The notes under the pieces: generated by a model | The model's input: the letters and a program-made list of their open reading frames with translations, nothing else | Database searches by the model: none | Told to the model about the DNA's origin: nothing | Shown here: positions 7,403-17,148 of the stretch, in pieces | Layout: the number at the start of each line of letters is the position of its first letter | Numbering within the stretch: position 1 is the stretch's first letter | Translations under genes and position numbers: made by a program | NCBI RefSeq assembly: GCF_001295795.1 | Contig: NZ_LJHY01000022.1 | Location: 310,001-374,000, forward strand | Length of the DNA: 64,000 nt | Source: Novosphingobium sp. AAP83 | GTDB taxonomy: Bacteria; Pseudomonadota; Alphaproteobacteria; Sphingomonadales; Sphingomonadaceae | Direction of reading: 5' to 3'

Positions 7403-9760
7403 TCAGAAGCTGACGGTTGCAGTAACGAAGACCTGACGGGGGTTGCCGTAATAAGCGGTTAAGGTACCTTCGGTGCCCAGGGCTGAAATCGGCAGTCCGG
7501 TGACCGCGTTAGGGATGATCGCACCGGTTGTCGGGTTGACCGCGACGAACGTGTAACCCGAGGTCTTGTAGCGCTTGTTGGTCAGGTTCTTGCCATGCAC
7601 GCCCAAGGTCCAGCGGCCATTGGGAGCCGCATAAACCAGATTAGCATCCCACAGCGTAAACCCGCGCTGATCAAGGAAGGGATTCGGAATTTCGAACTGG
7701 TTGGTCGTGCTGCGATAAGAAAGCGTCGTGCCAAAATTCACCAAGCCGTCACCAACGGGCACAGAGTATTCTAGCGTGCCGCTGGCGGTCCACTTTGGCG
7801 TATTCTGCACCTTGCGAAACGCGGCGACATCGGTCGGCTGACCGCCGATGTTCGATATGTATTGCTTGTACTGCGCATCGATGTAGCCGAGCGAACCGGA
7901 CAGGTTCAGACGATCACCACTGGCAGCCATGTCTTGCCCAAGGCGGGTACGCGCTTCGAACTCAAGGCCTTTGAATGTTGCCTTGCCAGCGTTGGTGGTG
8001 ACCCCGCAGAAGCTTGGCAATCCGCCTACTGTACAAGCAACCGACCCCGGGATTTGGACATCGGTGTAATCGGCATAAAAGCCTGCCAGTGCGACGTTAA
8101 CAGCTCCATCAAACAGGCTGCCTTTGTAACCGGCCTCGTAGCTATCAACCTCTTCAGGGCGGAAGCTGAGGAACGTGGCGATCTCGTCGTCGCTGCGCAC
8201 ACCGTCCCGGTCAATGTCCGGTGCATTCACGCCGACCCCGCGTGGATCAAAGCCACCGCCTTTGAAGCCCTGCGAATAACTGGCGTAAAGCGTGTGATCT
8301 GGCGTCGGCTTGAACGCCACTGAGGCACGTGGCGTAAATTTGGTAAAAGTGCGCTTGCCAGTGAAGTTTGTGCTCGGCGCACCGAACGCAACTCCTGCCC
8401 CGCCAAAAACTGGCGAACCACCGCCTAGGAAGTTTTGGCGCAGAATCTCCGCTTCACGCGTGTCACGCGTATAACGTCCACCCACCGACAGGCTGAACTG
8501 GTCACTAAAATCGTAAGTAAAATCACCGAAGACCGCAAACGTGTCAGTATCTACAGCCGCGTTGGTGAACGCGGTAAGCCCGGCCACCGTATTAAACAGG
8601 CGCACATCGAACAGCGTATCTGCCGTTGCCGCCAAGTAGTACGCGCCGATCAGCCCCTTCAGCTTGGCATCTTCATACAGGATCTGGAATTCTTGACTGG
8701 TTTGCTCATTAAGATAGAGCCCAGGAACATCGACGTCTGCCGAAGGCAGCGCGTCAAAGTCGATCGGTGTTGCCGAATTGTCCTTGCGCCATGCGCTGAT
8801 TGAACGCAGCGTGATTCTGTCGCTCAGTTCAGCCGTAACATTCATGGCAAGGCCATAAGCCTCGATGTCCTGAATCGGCGTGTTGAGTCCGCCGCGGGTG
8901 TCGAACACGTTATCCAGCACCGGGGCCCTGGTCACCAACGAAGGGATCAGCCGATGCCCGCCGCGAGGGTTGCTCTTGTCTTTGGTATAATCGCCCGAAA
9001 CACGGATCAGCACTGGTTCGCCATGGCCGCCAAACTCCACCGTGCCGCGCGCTGCCCAGACGTTCTTGTTATAGTTATCAAGGCCGTTGGTCAGGTTCTT
9101 ACCAAAACCGCCGCGCGTCAGACGCGCACCCGACGCGCCAATGCGAAATAGATCGCTGATCGGCGCGCTTACAGTAACTACGCCGTCGGCCTGATCGTAA
9201 GATCCGTATGTGCCTTTGACCCTCAGCGAAAAGTCCTGCGGAAGCTGGCGGGTCACATATTTGATCGCGCCGCCAATGGTGTTGCGGCCATAAAGCGTGC
9301 CCTGCGGTCCGCGCAGAACTTCGATGCGCTCCACGTCGTATATATCCAGAACTGCAGCCTGCGGACGGTTAAGGTAAACATCGTCAAGATAAAGCCCAAC
9401 GCCCTGTTCAAAGCCCGAGACAGGGTCCTGCTGGCCGACACCGCGGATGAACGCACTAAGCGTGGAGTTCGACCCGCGCGACACTTCGACAGTCGTATTA
9501 GGAGTCGTCTGTCCGATTTCTGTGATGTCGATTGCACCGCTACGCTCAAGTTGCGCACCACTGAATGCAGTCACTGCAATCGGCACATCAAGTAACTTCT
9601 CTTCGCGGCGACGCGCGGTAACGACGATGGCACCATCATCTTCCGTAACTGTTGCTGTTTCGGCGCTCTGTGCCTGAACTGTCGCGCTGTTGAAGCTTAG
9701 TCCGGCAACCGCGATAGCGGAAAACGCGCAGTTCTTAAGCAAATTAGACATACCCATCAT
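7403..9760 (-). CDS. TonB-dependent outer-membrane receptor
   Basis: The 785-residue protein starts with a signal peptide ending near Ala-Gln-Ala (about residue 30). A plug domain follows, opening with Ile-Val-Val-Thr-Ala-Arg-Arg-Arg-Glu-Glu as in sphingomonad catabolic receptors, and then a long beta-barrel ending in aromatic Phe. I take the ATG at 9758-9760 because a G-rich GGGGGGA site lies about 6 bases before it; two more in-frame ATGs follow within 10 bases. It heads the operon with the hydrolase and MFS genes and is divergent from a TetR regulator. The setting suggests import of an organic carbon compound rather than a siderophore, but that is inference. Confidence 0.93.
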   Translation of the reverse strand: MMGMSNLLKNCAFSAIAVAGLSFNSATVQAQSAETATVTEDDGAIVVTARRREEKLLDVPIAVTAFSGAQLERSGAIDITEIGQTTPNTTVEVSRGSNSTLSAFIRGVGQQDPVSGFEQGVGLYLDDVYLNRPQAAVLDIYDVERIEVLRGPQGTLYGRNTIGGAIKYVTRQLPQDFSLRVKGTYGSYDQADGVVTVSAPISDLFRIGASGARLTRGGFGKNLTNGLDNYNKNVWAARGTVEFGGHGEPVLIRVSGDYTKDKSNPRGGHRLIPSLVTRAPVLDNVFDTRGGLNTPIQDIEAYGLAMNVTAELSDRITLRSISAWRKDNSATPIDFDALPSADVDVPGLYLNEQTSQEFQILYEDAKLKGLIGAYYLAATADTLFDVRLFNTVAGLTAFTNAAVDTDTFAVFGDFTYDFSDQFSLSVGGRYTRDTREAEILRQNFLGGGSPVFGGAGVAFGAPSTNFTGKRTFTKFTPRASVAFKPTPDHTLYASYSQGFKGGGFDPRGVGVNAPDIDRDGVRSDDEIATFLSFRPEEVDSYEAGYKGSLFDGAVNVALAGFYADYTDVQIPGSVACTVGGLPSFCGVTTNAGKATFKGLEFEARTRLGQDMAASGDRLNLSGSLGYIDAQYKQYISNIGGQPTDVAAFRKVQNTPKWTASGTLEYSVPVGDGLVNFGTTLSYRSTTNQFEIPNPFLDQRGFTLWDANLVYAAPNGRWTLGVHGKNLTNKRYKTSGYTFVAVNPTTGAIIPNAVTGLPISALGTEGTLTAYYGNPRQVFVTATVSF

Positions 9761-9813
9761 TTGTATCCCCCCCGGCCGGCTGAAGCGCCGTTTGAGGTTG
9801 TGTAATGAAACAT

Positions 9814-9835
9814 GAACCACCTTTCAATATGGTTC
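9814..9835. promoter_or_regulatory. Inverted repeat in the receptor/TetR divergent promoter, candidate TetR operator
   Basis: GAACCA and TGGTTC face each other across 10 bases in the 113-base gap between the divergent receptor and TetR genes. The similarity continues outward (AAACAT on the left, CGTTT on the right). Position and symmetry fit a TetR-family dimer site controlling both genes. Confidence 0.45.
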
Positions 9836-9873
9836 GTTTGCTTCCCCCGCCTTAATCGGTTAGCTGTATCATT

Positions 9874-10542
9874 ATGAGCACACCCCAAGCGCTTTCTGGC
9901 AGCAACGCCGCCCCTGCAGAAGAAACTGCCGGCCAAACAAACGCTCGAGAAGGCAAGGAGCCACGCACAGAACGAGGCCGCAAAACTCTGCGCAAACTGC
10001 TTGATGCAGCAGCGCTGGAATTCGGTGAAAAAGGGTTTCATGAATCGTCAATCACTGGCATCACCGCGCGGGCGGGAACGGCGCTGGGCAGCTTTTACAC
10101 GTACTTCGACAGCAAGACCGAAATTTTCCAGGCGCTTGTAAAGGATCTGAGTGATCGTGTGCGGATACAGGCCGCAACCACGCAAACTGTCAACAAGACT
10201 GCGCTAGAGGCAGAGCAGATGGCGCTAACCGCTTTTTTGCGCTTTGCCCGTGAACACAAAGAAATCTACCGCATCATCGACGAAGCCGAGTTTGTGGATC
10301 CTGCAAGCTATCGGACCCATTACGAATCAACCGCGCAACGCATATTTGAACGGCTTCGTCGGGGCAGCGACAGCGGGGAATTTCAGGAAGACCTGCAAGA
10401 AGCTCACGCTTGGGCAATCATGGGTATGAATGTGTTTCTCGGCCTTCGGTACAGCATCTGGTCCGATACTGACTCGGATGGAAAAGTGGCAGCTATAGCC
10501 CGTTCGCTCTTGGAACGGGGAATTTTGCGGCGCGAGCCTTGA
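9874..10542 (+). CDS. TetR/AcrR family transcriptional regulator
   Basis: The 222-residue protein has a charged N-terminal tail and then the TetR helix-turn-helix at about residues 30-75, with Thr-Ala-Arg-Ala-Gly-Thr-Ala-Leu-Gly-Ser-Phe-Tyr-Thr-Tyr-Phe in the recognition region. The C-terminal ligand domain is all-helical and variable. It is transcribed away from the TonB receptor and probably represses that operon through the inverted repeat in the shared promoter. The inducer is presumably the transported compound or a derivative. Confidence 0.9.
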   Translation: MSTPQALSGSNAAPAEETAGQTNAREGKEPRTERGRKTLRKLLDAAALEFGEKGFHESSITGITARAGTALGSFYTYFDSKTEIFQALVKDLSDRVRIQAATTQTVNKTALEAEQMALTAFLRFAREHKEIYRIIDEAEFVDPASYRTHYESTAQRIFERLRRGSDSGEFQEDLQEAHAWAIMGMNVFLGLRYSIWSDTDSDGKVAAIARSLLERGILRREP

Positions 10543-10615
10543 GGCACGGTTTGATTGTTTGACCGGTACTTGGGGCTCAATATCATTCTCACCTAAGCTC
10601 CCAATCAATCAGCAA

Positions 10616-11070
10616 TCAGCCAACTTGTCCGTGCCGCCCGAACCATGGCAGCATGCCGGTGTTGGGGTGGCAGTTCACATATTCGCAAAGGCTGTTCTGT
10701 CGATCCAAGATCATAACCTCGTACCAAAGGCGTAAATCAAGTTGGCCGTTGCGCTGTGCCACCATCCGGAAAAAGCTCTGGAAAATGCGCGAATGCGTGG
10801 GGTTGCTTTTGGCCCAGGCTTCAAGATCATGCAGCGAAGCAAAGATGGCAAGACCGAAGCTTTGGGCGGCGTAACTGCTGTCGAGCGCCAGTTCATACAT
10901 CAAGCGGCAGGACAGGTAATTTTTATCGTCGGGATTGCCCTGCAAATAGTTCATGCCTGCCATGAGCGTTGGCCGCACAGTGTCTTGGTAGACGGCCAAT
11001 TCCTCCGGACCACAGTGGCGGTAATCCTGACCGGACCGAATAAGGCACAGGTTGTCTGGTAAGATAGGCA
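10616..11070 (-). pseudogene. Phenylacetaldoxime dehydratase (OxdA family), C-terminal remnant
   Basis: The leftward frame ending at 10616 encodes about 150 residues that look like the C-terminal part of haem-containing aldoxime dehydratases: Asn-Leu-Cys-Leu-Ile-Arg-Ser-Gly-Gln-Asp-Tyr at the beginning, a Ser-Asn-Pro-Thr-His-Ser segment in the middle, and Cys-His-Pro-Asn-Thr-Gly-Met-Leu at the end. The intact enzyme is about 350 residues, so the N-terminal half is missing. Upstream, the homology switches frame to a nitrilase remnant. Aldoxime dehydratase makes nitriles from aldoximes and nitrilase turns them into acids, so both relics come from one pathway. Family recognition is from motif memory. 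Confidence 0.65.
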
Positions 11071-11345
11071 TTGCCTGCATAAAGCGAAAAGCCGGGCCAT
11101 GCGCCGATGTAAATCTGCTCGTTTTGCGCAAACATGACGAACTTGTTCAGTGGGTTAAGATGCTCCCGGCAGTGAAGTGCGCCGATCCGGCCCAGCGGCG
11201 TCTCCCTCACGAAAAAGTCGCTACCGTCGCCCTCACCAAGAACCGTGCGCTCGACATGCGTTGCCTTCAGCTTGCGTCGCGGCGTGATGGTCCGTCCGGC
11301 TCCACGGATCGATGTGATGCTGTGCAATATAGAGGCTGAGCCGAT
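11055..11345 (-). pseudogene. Nitrilase, internal fragment with frameshift
   Basis: In the leftward frame the sequence reads Arg-Arg-Lys-Leu-Lys-Ala-Thr-His-Val-Glu-Arg, then Gly-Glu-Gly-Asp-Gly, then Ala-Leu-His-Cys-Arg-Glu-His-Leu-Asn-Pro and Ala-Trp-Pro-Gly-Phe-Ser-Leu-Tyr. These are the catalytic Lys region, the catalytic Cys region (family pattern Cys-Trp-Glu-His, here Trp to Arg) and the following strand of aliphatic nitrilases. Before the Lys block the homology appears to continue in another frame (Leu-Tyr-Ile-Ala-Gln, then Ile-Asp-Pro-Trp), which implies a frameshift near 11300. N-terminal Glu and C-terminal parts are missing. The right-hand neighbour is non-coding and the left-hand neighbour is the aldoxime dehydratase relic. 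Confidence 0.65.
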
Positions 11346-11661
11346 CAGCACTGTTTCACTCTGGATCTTGCGTTAAAAATGCACGGCCCGGAGTGAGCAT
11401 ACATTTTTCAAAACCTTAAGATTTATGCTGCTTTGGCCCAAATCGCGTTGCCCTAGGCGGATGCAGAGATTCACGCTACCTGCTGCTGAGCCTGTCAGGT
11501 GGGCATGGCGGTCTTGTCCTAAAGTTTGCCACTCAACGCCTGATCGTCGCATCTAAATCTATTGTCTCGGCGCTCACGCGAGGACGTTAGAAGCTGCAAA
11601 TTTTACGGCGACCAGCATATGGAGGTCGGGTAAAAGTTGAAGCGGCTGAATTTTAAAGCTT
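11346..11661. other. 316-base interval without a supported gene
   Basis: This lies between the broken nitrilase and the 3' flank of tRNA-Arg. It is AT-richer than the core genes, no open frame has recognisable features, and no clean terminator hairpin is seen. It probably represents decayed insert sequence next to the integration target. Confidence 0.5.
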
Positions 11662-11683
11662 TTTTAAAAATGGTGCACCCGAC
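11662..11683 (-). repeat. Proximal copy of the tRNA-Arg 3'-end repeat
   Basis: This is the partner of 4742-4763 and comprises the final bases of tRNA-Arg(CCT) plus 9 bases of flank. The two differ at two positions. If they are attachment sites, this is the copy that preserves the tRNA gene. Confidence 0.4.
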
Positions 11684-11747
11684 GGGATTCGAACCCATGG
11701 CCCCCAGATTAGGAATCTGGTGCTCTATCCGGCTGAGCTACGGGTGC
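11671..11747 (-). tRNA. tRNA-Arg (anticodon CCT)
   Basis: A 77-base cloverleaf reads leftwards. The acceptor arms are GCACCCG and CGGGTGC, followed by A and an encoded CCA. The D-arm has AGCTCAGCCGGATAGAGC, the anticodon stem CCAGA/TCTGG encloses loop TTCCTAA, and the T-arm carries GGTTCGAATCC. The CCT anticodon reads AGG arginine codons. Arg(CCT) tRNA genes are frequent integration targets, which fits the accessory block on its 3' side. Confidence 0.97.
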
Positions 11748-11808
11748 CCCTGTCCTCTTTAGGCAAGCAGGTTGGTGCTGGCAACGCGCTTTTGCGGCTG
11801 ACGATGGC

Positions 11809-12297
11809 TCAATTGGCTTCTTCGGGCGGGATCACAGGAACCACAACGGGGGCTACCGGAATGCCCTCTTCCGCCAGCTCTTGGGCTTGTTGCAATGTGG
11901 CGTGGCCATGGATGGGGGCGATGTCCTTTTCGCCATAGTGCATCGCGCGCGCATCTTCGGCGAACTTTTCGCCCACCCAGGTCGATGATTTCAGCGCCTC
12001 GACCTGCATTGCCGCCACGGCTTTGAGCATGGCGACGGCCTCCGGGGGCAATGGCGTATTGGCAACGGGTTGCGCGGGCACGTGATCGGACAAATCCGCC
12101 TTGGCGACGCGCGCTGTCATCTGGTTGCCCTTGCGCCCGACAGCAGGGGCCATCACAGCTTTGGATACATCGCCTGTGCCGCACACCGGGCATGAAACCA
12201 GGCCACGCGCTTGCTGGTCCTCATAGTCCGATGAAGAGCCGAACCACCCTTCAAACCGATGCCCTAACGGCCCGCATTGCAGATCAAAGACAATCAT
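11809..12297 (-). CDS. DUF1178 family protein
   Basis: The 162-residue protein starts with the family signature Met-Ile-Val-Phe-Asp-Leu-Gln-Cys, followed by a Cys-X2-Cys pair (Cys36, Cys39), suggesting a small metal-binding domain. The remainder is hydrophilic and Ala/Glu-rich. Its ATG overlaps the stop codon of the amidohydrolase gene (ATGA), so it is the last gene of a grxC-nit-DUF1178 operon, an arrangement seen in many alphaproteobacteria. Its molecular function is not known. Confidence 0.85.
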   Translation of the reverse strand: MIVFDLQCGPLGHRFEGWFGSSSDYEDQQARGLVSCPVCGTGDVSKAVMAPAVGRKGNQMTARVAKADLSDHVPAQPVANTPLPPEAVAMLKAVAAMQVEALKSSTWVGEKFAEDARAMHYGEKDIAPIHGHATLQQAQELAEEGIPVAPVVVPVIPPEEAN

Positions 12298-13139
12298 GAC
12301 GCTGACTTAGGGATTTCCCGCTTATTGGCAAGGCTGGGAAGCTGTGCGCGCACCTCGCCCGTTCGGGCAGGGTTAATCATGGCATAGCCGACGCCTGCTG
12401 CATCGCCCATATCGAGGACGATCTCACCCCACGGATCAATCACCAGCGAATGACCGAAAGTCTCGCGTCCATCGTCATGATGACCGGTTTGCGCAGCGGC
12501 AATGACCCATGCGCTTGCCTCGACAGCGCGCGCGCGTTGCAGCAAGTGCCAATGTGCCTTGCCGGTCGGCACGGTAAAGGCCGCCGGAATGCGGATCGCA
12601 TCGCAGGCAAAGCGTCCGAATTCCTCAAACAGCGCCGGAAACCGCACATCGTAACAGATTGCCATTCCCAAGCGACCAAGCGGCGTCTGGACATGCACGA
12701 CCTGCTCGCCCGGCGTATAGGCTGCCGATTCCCGCCATGTCTCGCCCGTTGCCAGATCCACATCAAACATGTGGATCTTGTCATAGCGCGCAACGATTGC
12801 GCCCGTGGCATCAATAACAAAACCGCGATTGGCCCATTTGCCGTCTTCGCGCAGGACCGCCAGTGATCCCAGATCAATCCAAATACCGTATTTCCGGGCC
12901 GCTTGCTGAGCCGCTCCCAGCACCGGATTGTCGGCTTCGGCCACAATAGCGGGCGTTGCACGCTTGCGATTGCGATCAAGCAATCCGCACATTTCGGGCG
13001 TGAACAGCATAGCTGCGCCCTCGCCCGCGGCCTGCTTTGCCGCATCGACAATCGCGGCGGCGTTGGCCTGCTGATCAATGCCGCTCGTCATCTGGAACAG
13101 CGCGATCTTCACCGCGCTATTGGCGTCTTGCACAGTCAC
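12294..13139 (-). CDS. Carbon-nitrogen hydrolase family protein (omega-amidase/Nit-like)
   Basis: The 281-residue protein has the nitrilase-superfamily triad: Glu49 in Phe-Thr-Pro-Glu-Met, Lys120 in Tyr-Asp-Lys-Ile-His, and Cys161 in Ala-Ile-Cys-Tyr-Asp-Val-Arg-Phe-Pro. The Asp-Val-Arg-Phe-Pro context places it in the Nit/omega-amidase branch, cytoplasmic amidases that repair deaminated glutathione or hydrolyse alpha-keto-omega-amides. That fits its position after glutaredoxin. The start is GTG, overlapping the grxC stop (GTGA). It is intact and distinct from the broken nitrilase near 11200. Confidence 0.88.
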   Translation of the reverse strand: MTVQDANSAVKIALFQMTSGIDQQANAAAIVDAAKQAAGEGAAMLFTPEMCGLLDRNRKRATPAIVAEADNPVLGAAQQAARKYGIWIDLGSLAVLREDGKWANRGFVIDATGAIVARYDKIHMFDVDLATGETWRESAAYTPGEQVVHVQTPLGRLGMAICYDVRFPALFEEFGRFACDAIRIPAAFTVPTGKAHWHLLQRARAVEASAWVIAAAQTGHHDDGRETFGHSLVIDPWGEIVLDMGDAAGVGYAMINPARTGEVRAQLPSLANKREIPKSAS

Positions 13140-13402
13140 AGCGCCAGCATTGCGTCCAGTTTGCCACTGGCTTCAAGTGCCGCCATATCATCCGACCCAC
13201 CAATATGGGCGCCATCAATAAAAATCGATGGAACGGTGGAATGATGTGGCGCGCGCTCCATCATTTCGGCTTTTTTCGGTCCGCCCATCGTCACGTCGAA
13301 CTCCTCATACGTCGCGCCCTTGCTATCGAGCAAAGCCTTGGCGCGGTAGCAGTATGGGCAGCCCCACTTGGTGTAGATTTCGATTTTCGGCGTGTTCGGC
13401 AT
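13136..13402 (-). CDS. grxC: Glutaredoxin 3
   Basis: The 88-residue protein is a complete GrxC-type glutaredoxin with active site Cys15-Pro-Tyr-Cys18 preceded by Lys-Trp-Gly, and the glutathione-binding Ser-Thr-Val-Pro and Gly-Gly-Ser-Asp-Asp segments. The frame extends upstream, but the ATG at 13400-13402 gives the family length and has GAGG about 7 bases before it. It reduces protein and low-molecular-weight disulfides using glutathione. It is first in the three-gene operon with the Nit-like amidase and the DUF1178 protein and divergent from hsp20. Confidence 0.95.
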   Translation of the reverse strand: MPNTPKIEIYTKWGCPYCYRAKALLDSKGATYEEFDVTMGGPKKAEMMERAPHHSTVPSIFIDGAHIGGSDDMAALEASGKLDAMLAL

Positions 13403-13565
13403 GGAAACCTCAAACTGGGGGTCTTGAAATGCGTTTTTCGCTAACACACATGGGTGTTCGTGTCATGCGCCGCAAGTCGGGCATGGCCATAAACCGCCAA
13501 GGTGGGTGCCGGTTTCCGGGCTCACCACGGCACGTGCAGATTGCTCAAAGATTGAGGATATTGCC

Positions 13566-14027
13566 ATGAACCGTCTTGATTTCACACCCTATCGCCGCAC
13601 CACCGTGGGTTTTGACCGTCTGTTCGATTTGCTCGAACGTCAGGCCCGCGCTAACGCAGGTGATAATTATCCGCCCTTCAACATCGAACGGCGCGGTGAA
13701 GATGCCTATCGCATCACACTGGCTGTTGCCGGTTTCAAGCCCGACGACATCGATATCACCGCGCAGCAAAACCTGCTGACGGTAAAAGGCAGCCGTACCG
13801 AACCGCATGACCGCGAATACCTTCATGTCGGCATCGCCAACCGGGGATTTGAACGCCGGTTCGAATTGGCCGATTACGTCCGCGTCGAAGCCGCCGATCT
13901 CGCCGATGGCCTGCTGACGATCGACCTCTTGCGCGAAGTGCCAGAGGCTATGAAGCCTAAGAAAGTGCTGATCGGTGCGCAAAATCCGCTCAAAGTCATC
14001 GAAGGTGACAACACCGCCGCTGCATGA
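13566..14027 (+). CDS. Small heat-shock protein, Hsp20/IbpA family
   Basis: The 153-residue product has the IbpA layout: an N-terminal segment with Phe-Asp-Arg-Leu-Phe, an alpha-crystallin domain starting at Tyr-Pro-Pro-Phe-Asn-Ile and including Leu-Ala-Val-Ala-Gly-Phe, and a short C-terminal tail after the last strand. These cytoplasmic holdases keep unfolding proteins soluble for the DnaK/ClpB system. TTGAGGA lies upstream of the ATG at 13566. A terminator follows directly, so it is probably monocistronic. Heat-shock control is expected, but I see no convincing full RpoH promoter. Confidence 0.92.
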   Translation: MNRLDFTPYRRTTVGFDRLFDLLERQARANAGDNYPPFNIERRGEDAYRITLAVAGFKPDDIDITAQQNLLTVKGSRTEPHDREYLHVGIANRGFERRFELADYVRVEAADLADGLLTIDLLREVPEAMKPKKVLIGAQNPLKVIEGDNTAAA

Positions 14028-14049
14028 CCCTTAATGGGCATGATTGTGA

Positions 14050-14079
14050 AGGGGCGGGCCAAAAGCTCGCCCCTTTTTT
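14050..14079 (+). terminator. Rho-independent terminator after hsp20
   Basis: AGGGGCG-G-GC pairs with GC-T-CGCCCCT around a CAAA-type loop and is followed by six T residues. It lies 23 bases after the Hsp20 stop and just ahead of the convergent regulator's stop. Confidence 0.9.
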
Positions 14080-14091
14080 ATCCGTGTAACC

Positions 14092-14781
14092 TCACCACGC
14101 CTCGGCCACATTGGCCAAAGCCTCGCGGTCAAGGATGGTCACTCGTCCACCCTTCAGCGCCACGATCCCGTTATCGACCCAGGCCGAAAGCTGGCGGTTG
14201 ATCTGCTCGCGCGACATCCCGGCAAAGTTGCCCAATTCACCTTGGCTTAACGCAATCTTCAATTGATTGCCCATCTCGCTGGTATCGCCCATCATCAGCC
14301 GCAGCAAAAACCGCGCGAGCCTGGGGCCTGAGGTATAGGCACGGTCGGCTTCGATCACCGCATTGTTCTGCCGCAGCCTGCGCGCCATGGCTTTCAGCAA
14401 ACGCAACGCCAGTCCGGTATGTTTTTCAATGATATCGGCAAATGCAGCCTTGGTCAGCACAAGCGCCTCAACCGGCTCGATCGCTTCCACAGAAGCAGTG
14501 CGCTCCCCCCCGTCCAGAAACGCGATTTCGCCCAGCACATGCCCCGCCTCGGCATAATCCAGGATGATCTCGCGCCCGTTAGCCGCCAGCATGCTGACGC
14601 GTGCCAAGCCTTTGATCACGATGAAAAGCGTTTTGCCTTCCTCGCCCTGCGCCATCAATTCCTGGCCGGGTTTGAAAGTCCGCACATTGCCGCGCGCGAT
14701 GATGTCCGAAAGCTCTGCCCGTTCACAGTCTGCAAACAGGCTTTGCGCTGTCAAAGCCTCTGCCAGTTTCACCGCGTCCAT
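14092..14781 (-). CDS. Crp/Fnr family transcriptional regulator
   Basis: The 229-residue protein has an N-terminal cyclic-nucleotide-binding-type beta-roll (residues about 15-130, with Gly-Glu-Ile-Ala-Phe-Leu-Asp-Gly-Gly-Glu-Arg) and a C-terminal winged helix with Ala-Gly-Met-Ser-Arg-Glu-Gln-Ile-Asn-Arg-Gln. The Gly-Glu-X-Ala and Arg-Thr-Ala residues of a phosphate-binding cassette are present in part. The N-terminal cysteine cluster of oxygen-sensing FNR is absent, with only Cys24 near the start. An in-frame GTG lies five codons upstream (14796); I prefer the ATG. It faces hsp20 across the terminator. Target genes are unknown. Confidence 0.9.
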   Translation of the reverse strand: MDAVKLAEALTAQSLFADCERAELSDIIARGNVRTFKPGQELMAQGEEGKTLFIVIKGLARVSMLAANGREIILDYAEAGHVLGEIAFLDGGERTASVEAIEPVEALVLTKAAFADIIEKHTGLALRLLKAMARRLRQNNAVIEADRAYTSGPRLARFLLRLMMGDTSEMGNQLKIALSQGELGNFAGMSREQINRQLSAWVDNGIVALKGGRVTILDREALANVAEAW

Positions 14782-14866
14782 CACCCAATGCCCCACCTGT
14801 CGCGATACTTGCGCTAGGCGTGCAAATAATCAGGTAAATTGCGTGCTGACTAGTGTTTTTGAATAT

Positions 14867-16507
<1,641 letters not shown>

Positions 16508-16646
16508 TTAGCGTCTGAAGTTGCAAGTGCGCAAGCGGTTGCCGCTGTAAACTTTGCAGCAATCCACAAGCATGGATCGAACGCAACGCGAGGGCCACCC
16601 CGCAACCCCAAGGAAGCGAGGCGGCATCACCGCATTGCCAAAAGTC

Positions 16647-17048
16647 TTATTGCCCCGCAGCGCCGCCCAGCGGATCGTTTGCCGGGGCCGGAGTGCTTGG
16701 CTGCGCAGGCGCTACAGCCGGTGCCGCACCGCCTTGGGCCGGGGCCAGCGGGTCAACTGCGGGCGCATTCTGCACAGGTGCCGCACGCTCGAGCGATGTA
16801 TCGATTTCGCGACCCGAAGTCTGGCCCACAGCCAGCGTTGCCAGCGCAATGCTCAACACCACAAACGTTGTAGCCAGAACCGTGGTCGCCCGCGTCATGA
16901 AATCTGCCGCGCCGCGTGCAGACATGAACCCGGCAGGGCTTCCGCCCACGCCAAGGCCGCCGCCTTCAGACTTCTGCATCAGGATCGTCACAACCAGAAG
17001 GGCGGCAACGATGGCCTGGACAACGGTCAGAAAAATAAACAGCGACAT
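16647..17048 (-). CDS. secG: Preprotein translocase subunit SecG
   Basis: The 133-residue protein has the SecG pattern: a first membrane helix at residues about 2-23, the signature Met-Gln-Lys-Ser-Glu-Gly-Gly-Gly-Leu-Gly after it, a Phe-Met-Thr-Arg-Ala segment, and a second helix at about 52-72. A Pro/Ala-rich cytoplasmic tail of about 55 residues follows, as is common in alphaproteobacteria. It is the accessory channel subunit beside SecY and SecE. It sits between tpiA and pyrG on the same strand. Confidence 0.95.
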   Translation of the reverse strand: MSLFIFLTVVQAIVAALLVVTILMQKSEGGGLGVGGSPAGFMSARGAADFMTRATTVLATTFVVLSIALATLAVGQTSGREIDTSLERAAPVQNAPAVDPLAPAQGGAAPAVAPAQPSTPAPANDPLGGAAGQ

Positions 17049-17148
17049 GAATCACAACCTCTGGCGCAACTATGCGCGGAAACAATCAGGCTGCCATGTA
17101 GGCGGCGCAGCGCCTTGACGCAACCCGCCAAGCGCTTCACCCCGCCAA

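Noticed and set aside
13423-13451. CTTGAAA upstream of hsp20, possible RpoH -35 element
   Set aside because: No convincing -10 element follows at the right spacing and the position is over 100 bases from the start codon.
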